Of a DNA stretch of 13,527 nucleotides, positions 1 to 7,149 are shown piece by piece. The stretch comes from Pseudomonadota bacterium (GTDB lineage Bacteria; Pseudomonadota; Gammaproteobacteria; Xanthomonadales; Xanthomonadaceae). A program made the position numbers and the translations under genes. The DNA lies in NCBI GenBank assembly GCA_019348095.1, contig JAHWKC010000031.1:1-13527 (forward strand), in the 5' to 3' direction. Below the pieces are notes generated by a model. The model saw only the letters and a program-made list of their open reading frames with translations, ran no database searches and was not told the origin of the DNA. The first letter of the stretch is position 1. Each line of letters begins with the position of its first letter.

Positions 1-1089
1 GATTTCGCGCCAGATCGTCCGAACCGTGTTGGACCGGGTCAGCTGGTTCATGGCCAGCGCGCGGACCGCGACGGCCATCGTCTGGGTCCCGGCATTGCCG
101 CCGATCGAGGCGACGATCGGCATCAGCACCGCCAGCGCCACGATGCGTTCCAGCGCGCCCTCGAACCGGCCGATCACCCAGGAGGCCAGGAACGCGGTCG
201 CCAGATTGATCCCGAGCCAGAGCGCGCGCCGTCGCGCCGCGCGCCGGACCGGGCTGAACAGATCCTCGTCCTCGTCCAGACCGGCCGCGCCGAGTGCCTG
301 GTGCTCGGCGCGGTCGCGGATGATGTCGACCACGTCATCGATGGTGATGCGGCCCAGCAGGATGTTGTTGGCGTCGACCACCGGCGCGCTGAGCCAGTCG
401 CGATCGGAGAACTGGCGCGCCACCTGGTTGGCCGACTCGTCCACGCCGATGGCCGGTTGCTCGTCGTCGATCAGCCGGTTGATCGGCGTGCCCGGCTCCT
501 TGGTCAACAGCGACGCCAGCGCGATGCGCCCAAGGTACTGGTGGCGGCGGCTGACCACGTAGAGGTGATCGGTGTGCTCGGGCAACTCGCCGCGCAGGCG
601 CAGGTAGCGCAGCACCACGTCGATGGTGGTGTCGGCGCGCACCGTCACCACGTCGGGGTTCATCAGGCGCCCGGCGGTGTCCTCCGGATACGACAGCACC
701 TGCTCGAGCCGCTCGCGATTGTCGCGGTCCATCGACTTGAGCACTTCGTCGATGACGGTACCGGGCAGGTCCTGGACCAGGTCGGCGAGGTCGTCGATGT
801 CGAGATCCTCGACCGCGGCGATGATCTCGTCCGGATCCATGTCCGCCAGCAGGCTCTCGCGCACCTCGTCGCCGACGTGCACCAGCACCTCGCCGTCGTC
901 TTCCGGATCGACCAGCCCCCAGACCACTGCGCGCCGGGTTGGCGGCAGCGATTCGAGCAGGTTGCCGATCTCGGCCGGAGACAGCGTATTGACCAGCCGG
1001 CGCACCGGCCCGAGCCGGCCGCTGTCGAGTGCGTCCGAGAGCAGGCGCAGCTGGCGCGCGGTCTTGTCGTGGCGTGCGGTTTCGGCCAT
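1..1089 (-). CDS. mgtE: Magnesium channel MgtE, C-terminus cut by window edge
   Basis: Mg2+-gated Mg2+ channel of the inner membrane. The frame opens at ATG 1089-1087 and stays open for 363 codons to base 1, so the last three or so membrane helices lie outside (the family is about 450 aa). Residues 1-130 form the acidic, helical N domain, with runs such as MDPDEII and DLDIDDLADL. A CBS pair follows at about 137-262. The first membrane helix is at about 289-306 (LWLGINLATAF). The second, at about 316-343, carries the MgtE signature PIVASIGGNAGTQ (324-336). In known MgtE structures the N and CBS domains bind Mg2+ and hold the pore shut. The gene runs away from ptsI in the same direction but is separated from it by a small plus-strand gene, so it probably has its own promoter in 1090-1276. 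The identification is secure. Confidence 0.95.
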   Translation of the reverse strand, partial: MAETARHDKTARQLRLLSDALDSGRLGPVRRLVNTLSPAEIGNLLESLPPTRRAVVWGLVDPEDDGEVLVHVGDEVRESLLADMDPDEIIAAVEDLDIDDLADLVQDLPGTVIDEVLKSMDRDNRERLEQVLSYPEDTAGRLMNPDVVTVRADTTIDVVLRYLRLRGELPEHTDHLYVVSRRHQYLGRIALASLLTKEPGTPINRLIDDEQPAIGVDESANQVARQFSDRDWLSAPVVDANNILLGRITIDDVVDIIRDRAEHQALGAAGLDEDEDLFSPVRRAARRRALWLGINLATAFLASWVIGRFEGALERIVALAVLMPIVASIGGNAGTQTMAVAVRALAMNQLTRSNTVRTIWREI

Positions 1090-1240
1090 GCGGTGCTCCG
1101 TGGACCGGGAGTGAGCCGCACCGTCACCGTGCCACGGCGACGACAGCGACCGGCATCATGCGTTCATCGCGGCATTATCGCCGCTGCGCCCGGGGCTGCC
1201 CAGCCCACGGTGGGTGCGCACCTGGCTTTCGCTGCACGCG

Positions 1241-1249
1241 TGGTATTTT
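1241..1249 (+). promoter_or_regulatory. Possible extended -10 promoter for the lipoprotein gene
   Basis: TGGTATTTT reads as an extended -10 element (TGn followed by TATTTT) 27 bases upstream of the chosen ATG at 1277. No good -35 hexamer sits 16-18 bases further upstream, so this is a weak call. The rest of the 187-base divergent space between mgtE and this gene holds a small hairpin with GCGGC/GCCGC arms near 1171-1186 and nothing else I recognise. Confidence 0.22.
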
Positions 1250-1276
1250 GCGCGGCCGTCCCAACGAGCGATCTCG

Positions 1277-1693
1277 ATGAAACCTGCCACCGGTCGAGTG
1301 TCTGTCGGCGCCATGCTGTCGCTGCTGCTGGTTGCCTGCGGCAGCGACCCGGAGATGCCTCCGCACCTGCCGTACGCCACCCCCGGTGCCAGCCTTACGG
1401 TCGAACCGGTTGGCACCGCCTGCACCGCCGGGGGCCTCTACCGCGCGAGCGTGGCCTGGCAGGTCCAGGACGAGCTGGTCGAGAAGCTCGAGGTGCAGGT
1501 GGGAACCACCGAGCGCACCGTGTTCGCGCGGAGCAACACCCGCAGCGGAAGCGAGGAGACCGGTGATTGGGTCAGGGCCGAGACGGTATTCCACCTGATC
1601 GACCGCGATGGCGATCGGCTGCTGGCATCCACCCAGGCCGGCCCGGGCAATTGCCAGCCGGTGGCGCCCGGTGAAGGCGATCGCGGGAGCTGA
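1277..1693 (+). CDS. Small putative lipoprotein, function unknown
   Basis: A 138-residue protein that I do not recognise. I chose the ATG at 1277 over the upstream GTG at 1214 because it gives a proper lipoprotein signal: MKPATGR, a hydrophobic stretch, then the lipobox L18-V19-A20-C21. Signal peptidase II would cut before Cys21 and leave a lipidated Cys-Gly-Ser-Asp start. Asp at mature position 4 and the absence of Asp at +2 favour the outer membrane, as an inference from the Lol rule. The mature part (about 118 aa) has no further membrane segment. It contains three more cysteines, one pair of which could form a disulfide. It is the only plus-strand gene between ptsI and mgtE, converges on ptsI and diverges from mgtE. 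It may be an orphan insertion or a lineage-specific gene. Confidence 0.65.
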   Translation: MKPATGRVSVGAMLSLLLVACGSDPEMPPHLPYATPGASLTVEPVGTACTAGGLYRASVAWQVQDELVEKLEVQVGTTERTVFARSNTRSGSEETGDWVRAETVFHLIDRDGDRLLASTQAGPGNCQPVAPGEGDRGS

Positions 1694-1726
1694 TGCATCG
1701 GACCGGGGGTTGCAGGAACCCGTGGC

Positions 1727-1753
1727 TGCAGGAGCGGCTTCAGCCGCGAGCTC
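1727..1753 (+). repeat. REP-like palindrome, family A, copy 1
   Basis: The unit starts TGCAGGAGCGGCTTCAGCCG and ends CGAGCTC. It holds a tight hairpin, GCGGCT (1734-1739), loop TC, AGCCGC (1742-1747), and an outer CAGGAG/CTCCTG pair. It lies in the 221-base space between the convergent lipoprotein gene and ptsI and is inverted relative to copies 2 and 3. In a transcript it could act as an end-stabilising or termination hairpin. Similar palindromes are common in Xanthomonadaceae and Pseudomonas genomes. Confidence 0.7.
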
Positions 1754-1839
1754 CTGCTGTTGCTGAGCGTGGAAGTTGGCTGTCCGGGGCCCCTGCGCTG
1801 CTCTGCATCCCGGGCAGGGTGTTCGGCGATCGGACCGGA

Positions 1840-1867
1840 GAGCTCGCGGCTGAAGGCCGCTCCTACA
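1840..1867 (-). repeat. REP-like palindrome, family A, copy 2
   Basis: On the minus strand the unit reads TGTAGGAGCGGCCTTCAGCC followed by GCGAGCTC, almost identical to copy 1 but in opposite orientation. With copy 1 it makes a REP doublet about 86 bases apart that could fold into a larger stem. It lies downstream of both converging genes, the usual place for such elements. Confidence 0.72.
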
Positions 1868-1894
1868 CGGGCCCAGGATGACGTCGACAGCAGC

Positions 1895-1919
1895 GGCTCG
1901 CGGCTGAGGCCCTCCTACA
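1895..1919 (-). repeat. REP-like palindrome, family A, copy 3, overlapping the ptsI stop
   Basis: On the minus strand this reads TGTAGGAGGGCCTCAGCCGC followed by GAGCC, a diverged copy of the family. Its leading TGTAG contains the TAG stop codon of ptsI (1917-1915) and part of the last Val codon. The repeat therefore supplies the end of the ptsI reading frame. It has the same orientation as copy 2. Confidence 0.65.
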
Positions 1920-3666
1920 CGTCCGGGCCGCACTGGTTGTGCAGCCAGCGCTCGATCTCTCCACGGGTGCGCGCGCGCATCAGGGCCGGTGCGCGCGAGC
2001 GCAGCCGGGCCAGGTCGCACGCGCGGATCGTACGGCGCACTTCCAGCAGGGTGGCCGGGTGCAGACTGAACTCGCCCAGTCCCAACGCCAGCAGCATGGG
2101 GGTCAGGCGCGGGTCGCCGGCGATCTCGCCACAGACCGCCACCGGCTTGCCGCGTGCGCGCGCCAGCCGGATCACGTCGCGCAACAACCGCAGCAGGGCC
2201 GGGTGCAGCGGGGTGTAGAGCTCGCCGAGCGCTTCGTTGTTGCGGTCGGCGGCGAGCAGGTACTGGATCAGGTCGTTGGTGCCGATCGACAGGAAATCCA
2301 CGCTGCCGATGAAGGTCGGCAAGGCGATTGCCGCCGCCGGGATCTCGATCATCGCGCCAAGCGGCACGTGGTCGGCGATTTCAAAGCCTTCGCTGCGCAG
2401 ATCGCTTGCGACCTGGTTGAGCCGGCCGCGCACCTGGAGCACCTCCTCGCGGCAGCAGATCATCGGCAGCAGGATGCGCAGCGGCCCGTAGCCGGAGGCG
2501 CGCAGCACCGCGAAGCCCGGCAGGTTCTGGGTGTCGAGCAGTCCGGGCCGGGACAGCGACAGGCGTACCCCGCGCAGCCCGAGCGCTGGGTTGGGCTCGT
2601 CGCGCAGCGCAAGTCCAGTGCGGTCGGCCTTGTCGGCGCCCAGGTCGAGCGTGCGGATGGTGACGGTGCGGCCGGTCATGCCGAGCACGACATCGCGATA
2701 GGCGTGGAACTGCTCGTCCTCGGTCGGCAGCGCGCCGCGCTGTTGCTCGCTTCCGTTCAGGAACAGGAACTCGCTGCGGTACAGGCCGACCCCGGCCGCG
2801 CCGAGTGCATGGGCCTCGGCCACGTCGCGGCGCGACTCGGCATTGGCGAAGAGCTTGATATCGACGCCATCGGTGGTGCGCGAGGGTTCCCGCCGCAGGC
2901 GATTGAGCTGCTTGCGCTCGCGTGCGTGCTCGCGGACCCGCGCCCGATGCGTGCGCAGGTCCGCGGCGTCGGGTTCCAGCACCACCCGGCCATCGCTGCC
3001 ATCGACCGCCAGCACGTCGCCGTCGTTGACCTTCTGCAGCACGTTGGTGGCGCCGACCACGAACGGCATGTGCAGGCTGCGCGCCAGGATCGCGCTGTGC
3101 GAGAGCGCGCTGCCGGAGGCGGTCACGATCGCCATGACGCCCTGGGCCTGCAACTGCGCCAGCTCGGCCGGGGCGACGGTGTCGGTGACCAGGATCTCGC
3201 CGGCCACGCCCTGGGTGTCGGCCTCGCGCCGGTGCAGCGCGGCGTGGACCCGGCCGATCACCTGGTCGATGTCTTCCACGCGGCTGCGGAAGTAGGCATC
3301 GTCCATCGACTCGAACACCGCCGCGATCCGGTCGCGTTGCAGGCGCAGGGCGTAGTCGGCGCTGTAGCGGCCGGTGCGGATCAGCTCGTCGAGGCCGTGC
3401 AACAGCTCGGGATCGTCGAGCAACAGCGCGTGCAGGTCGAGGAACTCGCCCAGTTCCTGCGCCAGCGCACCATGCAGGCGTTGGCGCAGCGCGTGCATCT
3501 CGCCGCGGACGCCCTGGATCGCGGCGTGCAGGCGCTCCAGTTCCGGTTCGATCGCGGCTTCGTCGATGCGTTCCTCGACCACCTCCAGCACGTGCGGCAG
3601 GCGCACCCGCGCACGGCCGAGGGCGCTGCCGCGCGATGCGCCATGGCCGGAAAACTCGTGCCGCAT
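1915..3666 (-). CDS. ptsI: PTS enzyme I (phosphoenolpyruvate-protein phosphotransferase)
   Basis: Cytoplasmic enzyme that takes phosphate from phosphoenolpyruvate and passes it to HPr. It has 583 residues, the normal length of sugar-type enzyme I (about 575), and lacks the N-terminal GAF domain of PtsP. The HPr-binding and swivelling domains cover about 1-230 with the phospho-acceptor His190 in SALSHSAILAR. The TIM-barrel PEP domain follows, with GLYRSEFLF (294-302), FLSIGTNDLIQY (458-469) and the catalytic Cys512 in VCGEIAGDPR. The ATG at 3666 is 12 bases after ptsH, and its Shine-Dalgarno GAGG overlaps the ptsH stop (TGAGG), so the two are probably translationally coupled. The stop codon lies inside a REP-like repeat. 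The identification is secure. Confidence 0.96.
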   Translation of the reverse strand: MRHEFSGHGASRGSALGRARVRLPHVLEVVEERIDEAAIEPELERLHAAIQGVRGEMHALRQRLHGALAQELGEFLDLHALLLDDPELLHGLDELIRTGRYSADYALRLQRDRIAAVFESMDDAYFRSRVEDIDQVIGRVHAALHRREADTQGVAGEILVTDTVAPAELAQLQAQGVMAIVTASGSALSHSAILARSLHMPFVVGATNVLQKVNDGDVLAVDGSDGRVVLEPDAADLRTHRARVREHARERKQLNRLRREPSRTTDGVDIKLFANAESRRDVAEAHALGAAGVGLYRSEFLFLNGSEQQRGALPTEDEQFHAYRDVVLGMTGRTVTIRTLDLGADKADRTGLALRDEPNPALGLRGVRLSLSRPGLLDTQNLPGFAVLRASGYGPLRILLPMICCREEVLQVRGRLNQVASDLRSEGFEIADHVPLGAMIEIPAAAIALPTFIGSVDFLSIGTNDLIQYLLAADRNNEALGELYTPLHPALLRLLRDVIRLARARGKPVAVCGEIAGDPRLTPMLLALGLGEFSLHPATLLEVRRTIRACDLARLRSRAPALMRARTRGEIERWLHNQCGPDV

Positions 3667-3678
3667 GCCCGCTGCGCC

Positions 3679-3948
3679 TCAGGCGTCTTCGTCGAAACGA
3701 CGGTCGAACAGCTCGGCGACCCGGTCCACCACGGCCGCCTCGTCCTCGCCCTCCACGCGCAGTTTCACCTGCGTGCCCTGACCGGCGGCGAGCAGCATCA
3801 CGCCCATGATGCTCTTGGCGTTGACCTCGCGGCCCTTGGCGGTGAGCGTTGCATTGCCGGGATAGGCCGACAGTAATTGCACGAGCTTGGCGGTGGCACG
3901 CGCGTGCAGGCCCAGGCGGTTGGAGACGGTCAGTTCGCGTTCGATCAT
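3679..3948 (-). CDS. ptsH: Phosphocarrier protein HPr
   Basis: An 89-residue HPr that carries phosphate from enzyme I to EIIA proteins. His15 in LGLHARATAK is the PEP-dependent site. Ser46 in AKSIMGVMLLAAGQG is the site used by HPr kinase. Both contexts are intact, so the protein can receive both modifications, in keeping with hprK a few genes upstream. The start ATG (3948-3946) has a good GAGGA Shine-Dalgarno (complement of 3956-3960) with 7 bases of spacing. It stands 62 bases after the EIIA gene and 12 bases before ptsI. This is the single HPr of the cluster and probably serves both EIIA proteins. Confidence 0.96.
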   Translation of the reverse strand: MIERELTVSNRLGLHARATAKLVQLLSAYPGNATLTAKGREVNAKSIMGVMLLAAGQGTQVKLRVEGEDEAAVVDRVAELFDRRFDEDA

Positions 3949-4010
3949 CGCTGTGTCCTCAAGAGTCCGTCTTCATGCTTCGCCGCCCCATGTCTGCCCA
4001 TCCTTCTGCT

Positions 4011-4403
4011 TCATCCTTCGTCAAGCACCACACCGTTGCGCGCGCCGGCGGCGGCCACCGCGGGCAACGCGTCGAGCTCGAGCTCGGCGTAGTTCATCAC
4101 CCGCAACAGCATCGGCAGGCTCACCGCCGAGACCCGCCGCACCGGGGTGCCGAGCCGCGCCAGCCTGGCCGCCAGGTTGCTCGGCGTGGCGCCGTAGAGA
4201 TCGGTCAGCACCAGCACGCCGTCGCCCCCATCCACCCGCCGCAAGGCCGCACTGGCCTGCGGCAGCAGGGCGTCAGGATCGCCATCGAACGGCACCTCCA
4301 GCGACTCGGTCCGCAACGGCAGCGGATTGAGCAAGCGGCCGGCGACCGCGACCAGCGCCGAGCCGATGCCTTCGTGGGTGATGAGCAGGACGCCGACGGA
4401 CAT
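4011..4403 (-). CDS. Mannose-type PTS EIIA component
   Basis: A 130-residue soluble EIIA of the mannose/fructose family (the EIIA-Man fold, as in the N-terminal domain of ManX). His10 in LLITHEG is the expected phospho-acceptor. TDLYGATPSNLAARL is the family motif that usually reads DLFGGSPFN. No EIIB, EIIC or EIID gene is present, so it is more likely a regulatory phosphate acceptor than part of a sugar transporter. The gene lies between rapZ and ptsH. In proteobacteria with incomplete PTS systems a stand-alone EIIA-Man next to ptsH, ptsI and hprK is common. No strong Shine-Dalgarno precedes the ATG. The family call is firm; the target of the phosphate is unknown. Confidence 0.9.
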   Translation of the reverse strand: MSVGVLLITHEGIGSALVAVAGRLLNPLPLRTESLEVPFDGDPDALLPQASAALRRVDGGDGVLVLTDLYGATPSNLAARLARLGTPVRRVSAVSLPMLLRVMNYAELELDALPAVAAAGARNGVVLDEG

Positions 4404-4449
4404 GCGGGGAACTTAGCAGACCAGCGTTAAAGTCGGGAAGCCGGCGGCC

Positions 4450-4475
4450 AGTCGGCGGCGTTGCCGCCTGTAAGT
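4450..4475 (+). repeat. REP-like palindrome, family B, copy 1
   Basis: The unit begins AGTCGGCGGCGTTGCCGCC and ends TGTAAGT. The hairpin is GGCGGC (4454-4459), loop GTT, GCCGCC (4463-4468). It is followed by a tandem 9-mer CGCTCGCTG at 4476-4484 and 4485-4493. It lies in the 230-base space between rapZ and the EIIA gene and is inverted relative to copies 2 and 3. Confidence 0.65.
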
Positions 4476-4554
4476 CGCTCGCTGCGCTCGCTGTAAACGG
4501 TCAGTAGAAGCGAAATCGCAACAGCAACCGCGGCCCTCGCTCTTGCCGTTTTCC

Positions 4555-4581
4555 ACTCACAGGCGGCGGCAGCCGCCGACT
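4555..4581 (-). repeat. REP-like palindrome, family B, copy 2
   Basis: On the minus strand it reads AGTCGGCGGCTGCCGCCGCC then TGTGAGT, matching copy 1 with one extra GCC in the stem. It is separated from copy 3 by 21 bases that include CAGCGAAGCCCGGCGAGCGA, similar on the other strand to the CGCTCGCTG tract after copy 1. Confidence 0.62.
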
Positions 4582-4602
4582 TGCAGCGAAGCCCGGCGAG
4601 CG

Positions 4603-4626
4603 ACTCACAGGCGGCAGCCGCCGACT
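4603..4626 (-). repeat. REP-like palindrome, family B, copy 3
   Basis: On the minus strand it reads AGTCGGCGGCTGCCGCCTGT then GAGT, the most compact copy of the family. It starts 7 bases after the rapZ stop codon, so it is the first structure met by a rapZ transcript and could protect its 3' end or cause a pause before the EIIA gene. Confidence 0.65.
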
Positions 4627-4633
4627 CACAGCT

Positions 4634-5542
4634 TCAATCGAGCTCGCGATGGTGTACCGCAACCTCGTCCCAGCCGCGTTCGCGCGCATGTTGCGCCAAC
4701 CGCTCGGCCAAGTAGACCGAGCGGTGGCGCCCGCCGGTGCAGCCGAACGCAACGGTGACATAGCTGCGGCTGCTGTCGGACTTCAGGCGCGGCAGCCAGG
4801 TGTCGAGAAACTGGCTGATCTGCTCGACGTATTCGCCGACCTCAGGTTGGGCATGCAGGAACTCGCCGACGGCATTGTCGCGCCCCGACAGCGGCCGCAG
4901 GGTGGCGTTCCAGTGCGGGTTGGGCAGGCAGCGCGCGTCGAACACGAAGTCGGCATCGGCCGGTACGCCATGGCGGTAGGCGAAGGACTCGAACAGCAGT
5001 GACACGGTGCCCTCGTCGCTCAGCCCGAACTCGGTGGTCACGTGCCGGCGCAACTGGTGGACGTTCAGATCGCTGGTGTCGAGTACGAAATCGGCGATCT
5101 GCCGCAGCGGTTTGAGTACCTGCCGTTCCAGCGAGATCGAATCGGCCAGGGTCAGGCCGAGCTGGCTCAGGGGGTGGCGCCGGCGGGTGTCGGCATAGCG
5201 CTTGAGCAGCGCTTCGTCGCGGCTTTCGAAGAACACCAGCCGCGGGTCGAGCCCCAACGCGCCGACCGCCGACAGCCACTCGGGAATGTTGGCCAGGTCG
5301 CTGTGCCGGTTGCGCACGTCGATGCCGACCGCCAGCTTGGACGGCGCATTCTCGGCGCCGGTGACGCTCTGCACGAACTGGGTCAGCAACTCGGCCGGCA
5401 GATTGTCCACGCAGTAGTAGCCCAGGTCCTCGAAAGTGTTCAGCGCCACGCTCTTGCCCGAACCGGACATGCCGCTGACGATGACCAGGGTGGGCGCGGA
5501 CGCCCCCGGCGTGACCTCCGATGGCACTGCAGGCGTGCTCAC
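4634..5542 (-). CDS. rapZ: RNase adapter / nucleotide-binding protein RapZ (YvcJ family)
   Basis: A 302-residue RapZ/YvcJ-family protein. In E. coli it binds glucosamine-6-phosphate and directs RNase E to the sRNA GlmZ, so tuning amino-sugar supply for the envelope. The N-terminal P-loop is GMSGSGKS at 24-31, followed by DNLP (46-49). TRRRHPLS lies at 119-126. The C-terminal domain has [10 protein letters not shown] (266-275), the conserved motif of the family. The protein ends in HHRELD and lacks the basic KRK cluster of the E. coli tail. The ATG overlaps the hprK stop by four bases (ATGA), so the two are translationally coupled. No GlmZ-like RNA was seen here. The family is certain; RNA-adapter function in this lineage is inferred. 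Confidence 0.95.
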   Translation of the reverse strand: MSTPAVPSEVTPGASAPTLVIVSGMSGSGKSVALNTFEDLGYYCVDNLPAELLTQFVQSVTGAENAPSKLAVGIDVRNRHSDLANIPEWLSAVGALGLDPRLVFFESRDEALLKRYADTRRRHPLSQLGLTLADSISLERQVLKPLRQIADFVLDTSDLNVHQLRRHVTTEFGLSDEGTVSLLFESFAYRHGVPADADFVFDARCLPNPHWNATLRPLSGRDNAVGEFLHAQPEVGEYVEQISQFLDTWLPRLKSDSSRSYVTVAFGCTGGRHRSVYLAERLAQHARERGWDEVAVHHRELD

Positions 5543-6489
5543 GAGTCGCCCCTTTCGAGAAAGTTGCTGTGGCGCGCGATGAACGCCGCGGCCGGATCGA
5601 GCCCTTTCATGCGCAGGCTGTGCACGCGGGTGGCGGCCTCGGCCAGCACCGCGAGGTTGCGCCCGGGCATCACCGGCAGGGTGATGGTCGGCACTTCAAG
5701 ATCCAGCACCCGGCGCGCGCCGCGATCGCCGGTCAGGCGCTCCATGGCACCAGGCGCCGATTCGTCGCTGGGCTTGGTCAGGTGGATGATCAGGCGCAGG
5801 TATTTGTTGCCCTTCACGGCGGTGTCGCCGAACATCTCGCGGATGTTGAGCACGCCCAGGCCGCGTACTTCCAGCAGGTCCTGCAGCAGTTCAGGACAGG
5901 TCCCGTCGAGCACGTCCGGTGCGATCTGGGTGAACTCGGGCGCGTCATCGGCGACCAGGCGATGCCCGCGAGTGATCAGCTCCAGCGCAAGCTCGCTCTT
6001 GCCGGAGCCGGCATCGCCGGTCACCAGCACGCCGATCGAGTAGATCTCCATGAACACCCCGTGCAGCGTGGCACGCGGTGCCAGCGTGCGGGCCAGGTGG
6101 TATTGCAGGTGGTTGAGCAGCTCATGGCCGCGCCGCGGTGAGCTCCACAGCGGCGTCTGCGACTCCTCCGCGGCCAGGCGAAGATCCTCGGGGCAGAATT
6201 GCTGTTTGCTGATGATCAACGCCAGCGGCCGGTACTGGATGATCTTCTCGATGGTCTCCCAACGCAGGCGCGAATCGAGCGAATCCAGCCACGCCAGCTC
6301 CTCGGTTCCGAGGATCTGCACTTTGTTGGGATAGATCGTGTTGACGTAGCCGGCCAGCGACGGCCGCCGCGCGACGGTCTCGACCGCCTCCAGCACCCGA
6401 CGCTCGCCACCTTGGCCGGCCAGCCAGCGCAGGTCTAGGCGCTCGCGTTGCAGTTCGAACAGTTCACCGGCGCTGATGCTGGCGTTCAT
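5539..6489 (-). CDS. hprK: HPr kinase/phosphorylase
   Basis: Bifunctional enzyme that phosphorylates Ser46 of HPr and removes that phosphate. I chose the ATG at 6489 ([11 protein letters not shown]), giving 316 aa, the normal family length. The frame is open upstream to 6561, but those 24 residues are basic and low in complexity, whereas AGGA stands 10 bases before 6489. The Walker A loop GDAGSGKS is at 158-165, with His144 in [12 protein letters not shown] before it and LVADD at 178-182. The HPrK signature [15 protein letters not shown] is at 207-221. The N-terminal domain covers about 1-130. It follows ptsN after 120 bases and overlaps rapZ by 4. The identification is secure. Confidence 0.95.
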   Translation of the reverse strand: MNASISAGELFELQRERLDLRWLAGQGGERRVLEAVETVARRPSLAGYVNTIYPNKVQILGTEELAWLDSLDSRLRWETIEKIIQYRPLALIISKQQFCPEDLRLAAEESQTPLWSSPRRGHELLNHLQYHLARTLAPRATLHGVFMEIYSIGVLVTGDAGSGKSELALELITRGHRLVADDAPEFTQIAPDVLDGTCPELLQDLLEVRGLGVLNIREMFGDTAVKGNKYLRLIIHLTKPSDESAPGAMERLTGDRGARRVLDLEVPTITLPVMPGRNLAVLAEAATRVHSLRMKGLDPAAAFIARHSNFLERGDS

Positions 6490-6609
6490 CGCTGACGGAT
6501 CCTGGCGGCGGGGCGCGCGCAAGCGGCGCCCGGCTGGAGCGGATGCGGGGCGTGTCTCCATGCCCGCGATGCGGCGGTGGGCAGAGGCGGGGCAACTGCC
6601 GGTCTCATC

Positions 6610-7110
6610 CTAGGTTCGCTCCGGATCGGCGTAGGCGCCATCGAGCAGGGCGCAGCGCAGCTCGGCCACGTCGGCGGCAGCGCGCAGCCGGGCGCGAAAC
6701 TTTGGCGAAGCGAAACGTTCGGCCACTTCGGCCAACTGCTGCAGGTGTTGCTGCACGTAGTGTTCCGGCACCGCCATCGCCACGACCAGGTCCACCGGCT
6801 GCCCGTCGGCTGCGCCGAAATCGACCGGCTCGGCCAGCCGCAGGAACGCGCCGCGGCTTTCCTCGATCGTCGGCAGCCGGCCGTGGGGGATCGCCACGCC
6901 GTGACCGATGGCGGTACTGGCGAGCCGCTCGCGGTTGCGCAGGCTTTCGCCTATGGCCTCGGTCAGCCCGGCGCTACTGAATCCGGTGTCGGCCGCGGCG
7001 GGCAGGTTGCCGGCCAGCAGGCGCGATGCGGCGTCGAGCACGGCCAGATGGTCGCCGGGCTCCGTCAGAATCGCGATGCGGTCGGCGCTGAGCAGGTCCT
7101 TGAGGGGCAT
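6610..7110 (-). CDS. ptsN: Nitrogen-regulatory PTS EIIA (EIIA-Ntr)
   Basis: A 166-residue PTS EIIA type-2 domain of the PtsN family. The phospho-acceptor is His76 in IGHGVAIPHGRL, and LVVAMAVPEHYVQQHLQQL is the typical later motif. PtsN in proteobacteria regulates potassium transport, nitrogen and stress responses according to its phosphorylation state. The gene lies 39 bases after hpf, the usual order rpoN-hpf-ptsN. The usual partner PtsP (GAF-containing enzyme I) is not in the window, so phosphate probably comes through PtsI and HPr. No clear Shine-Dalgarno precedes the ATG, so coupling to hpf translation is possible. Confidence 0.94.
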   Translation of the reverse strand: MPLKDLLSADRIAILTEPGDHLAVLDAASRLLAGNLPAAADTGFSSAGLTEAIGESLRNRERLASTAIGHGVAIPHGRLPTIEESRGAFLRLAEPVDFGAADGQPVDLVVAMAVPEHYVQQHLQQLAEVAERFASPKFRARLRAAADVAELRCALLDGAYADPERT

Positions 7111-7149
7111 CGGTGGGACTGGGTGGCCGGTCGGGAAGCGGCGGTGAGC

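Noticed and set aside
301..1566. A 421-codon plus-strand frame over mgtE and the start of the lipoprotein gene
   Set aside because: Antisense to mgtE, whose minus-strand frame encodes N, CBS and membrane domains without interruption.
1939..3876. A 645-codon plus-strand open frame
   Set aside because: It is the antisense shadow of ptsI and ptsH: rich in Gln, His, Arg and Ala with no domain sense, while the minus strand carries complete, conserved enzyme I and HPr motifs.
4450..4626. CRISPR-like spacing of repeats
   Set aside because: Only three units, in mixed orientation, with irregular gaps (79 and 21 bases) and strong internal palindromes; this is a REP-type array, with no cas genes nearby.
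6490..6561. Upstream start giving HprK 24 extra residues
   Set aside because: The extension is basic low-complexity sequence. The internal ATG at 6489 has an AGGA ribosome-binding site and yields the usual 316-aa protein.
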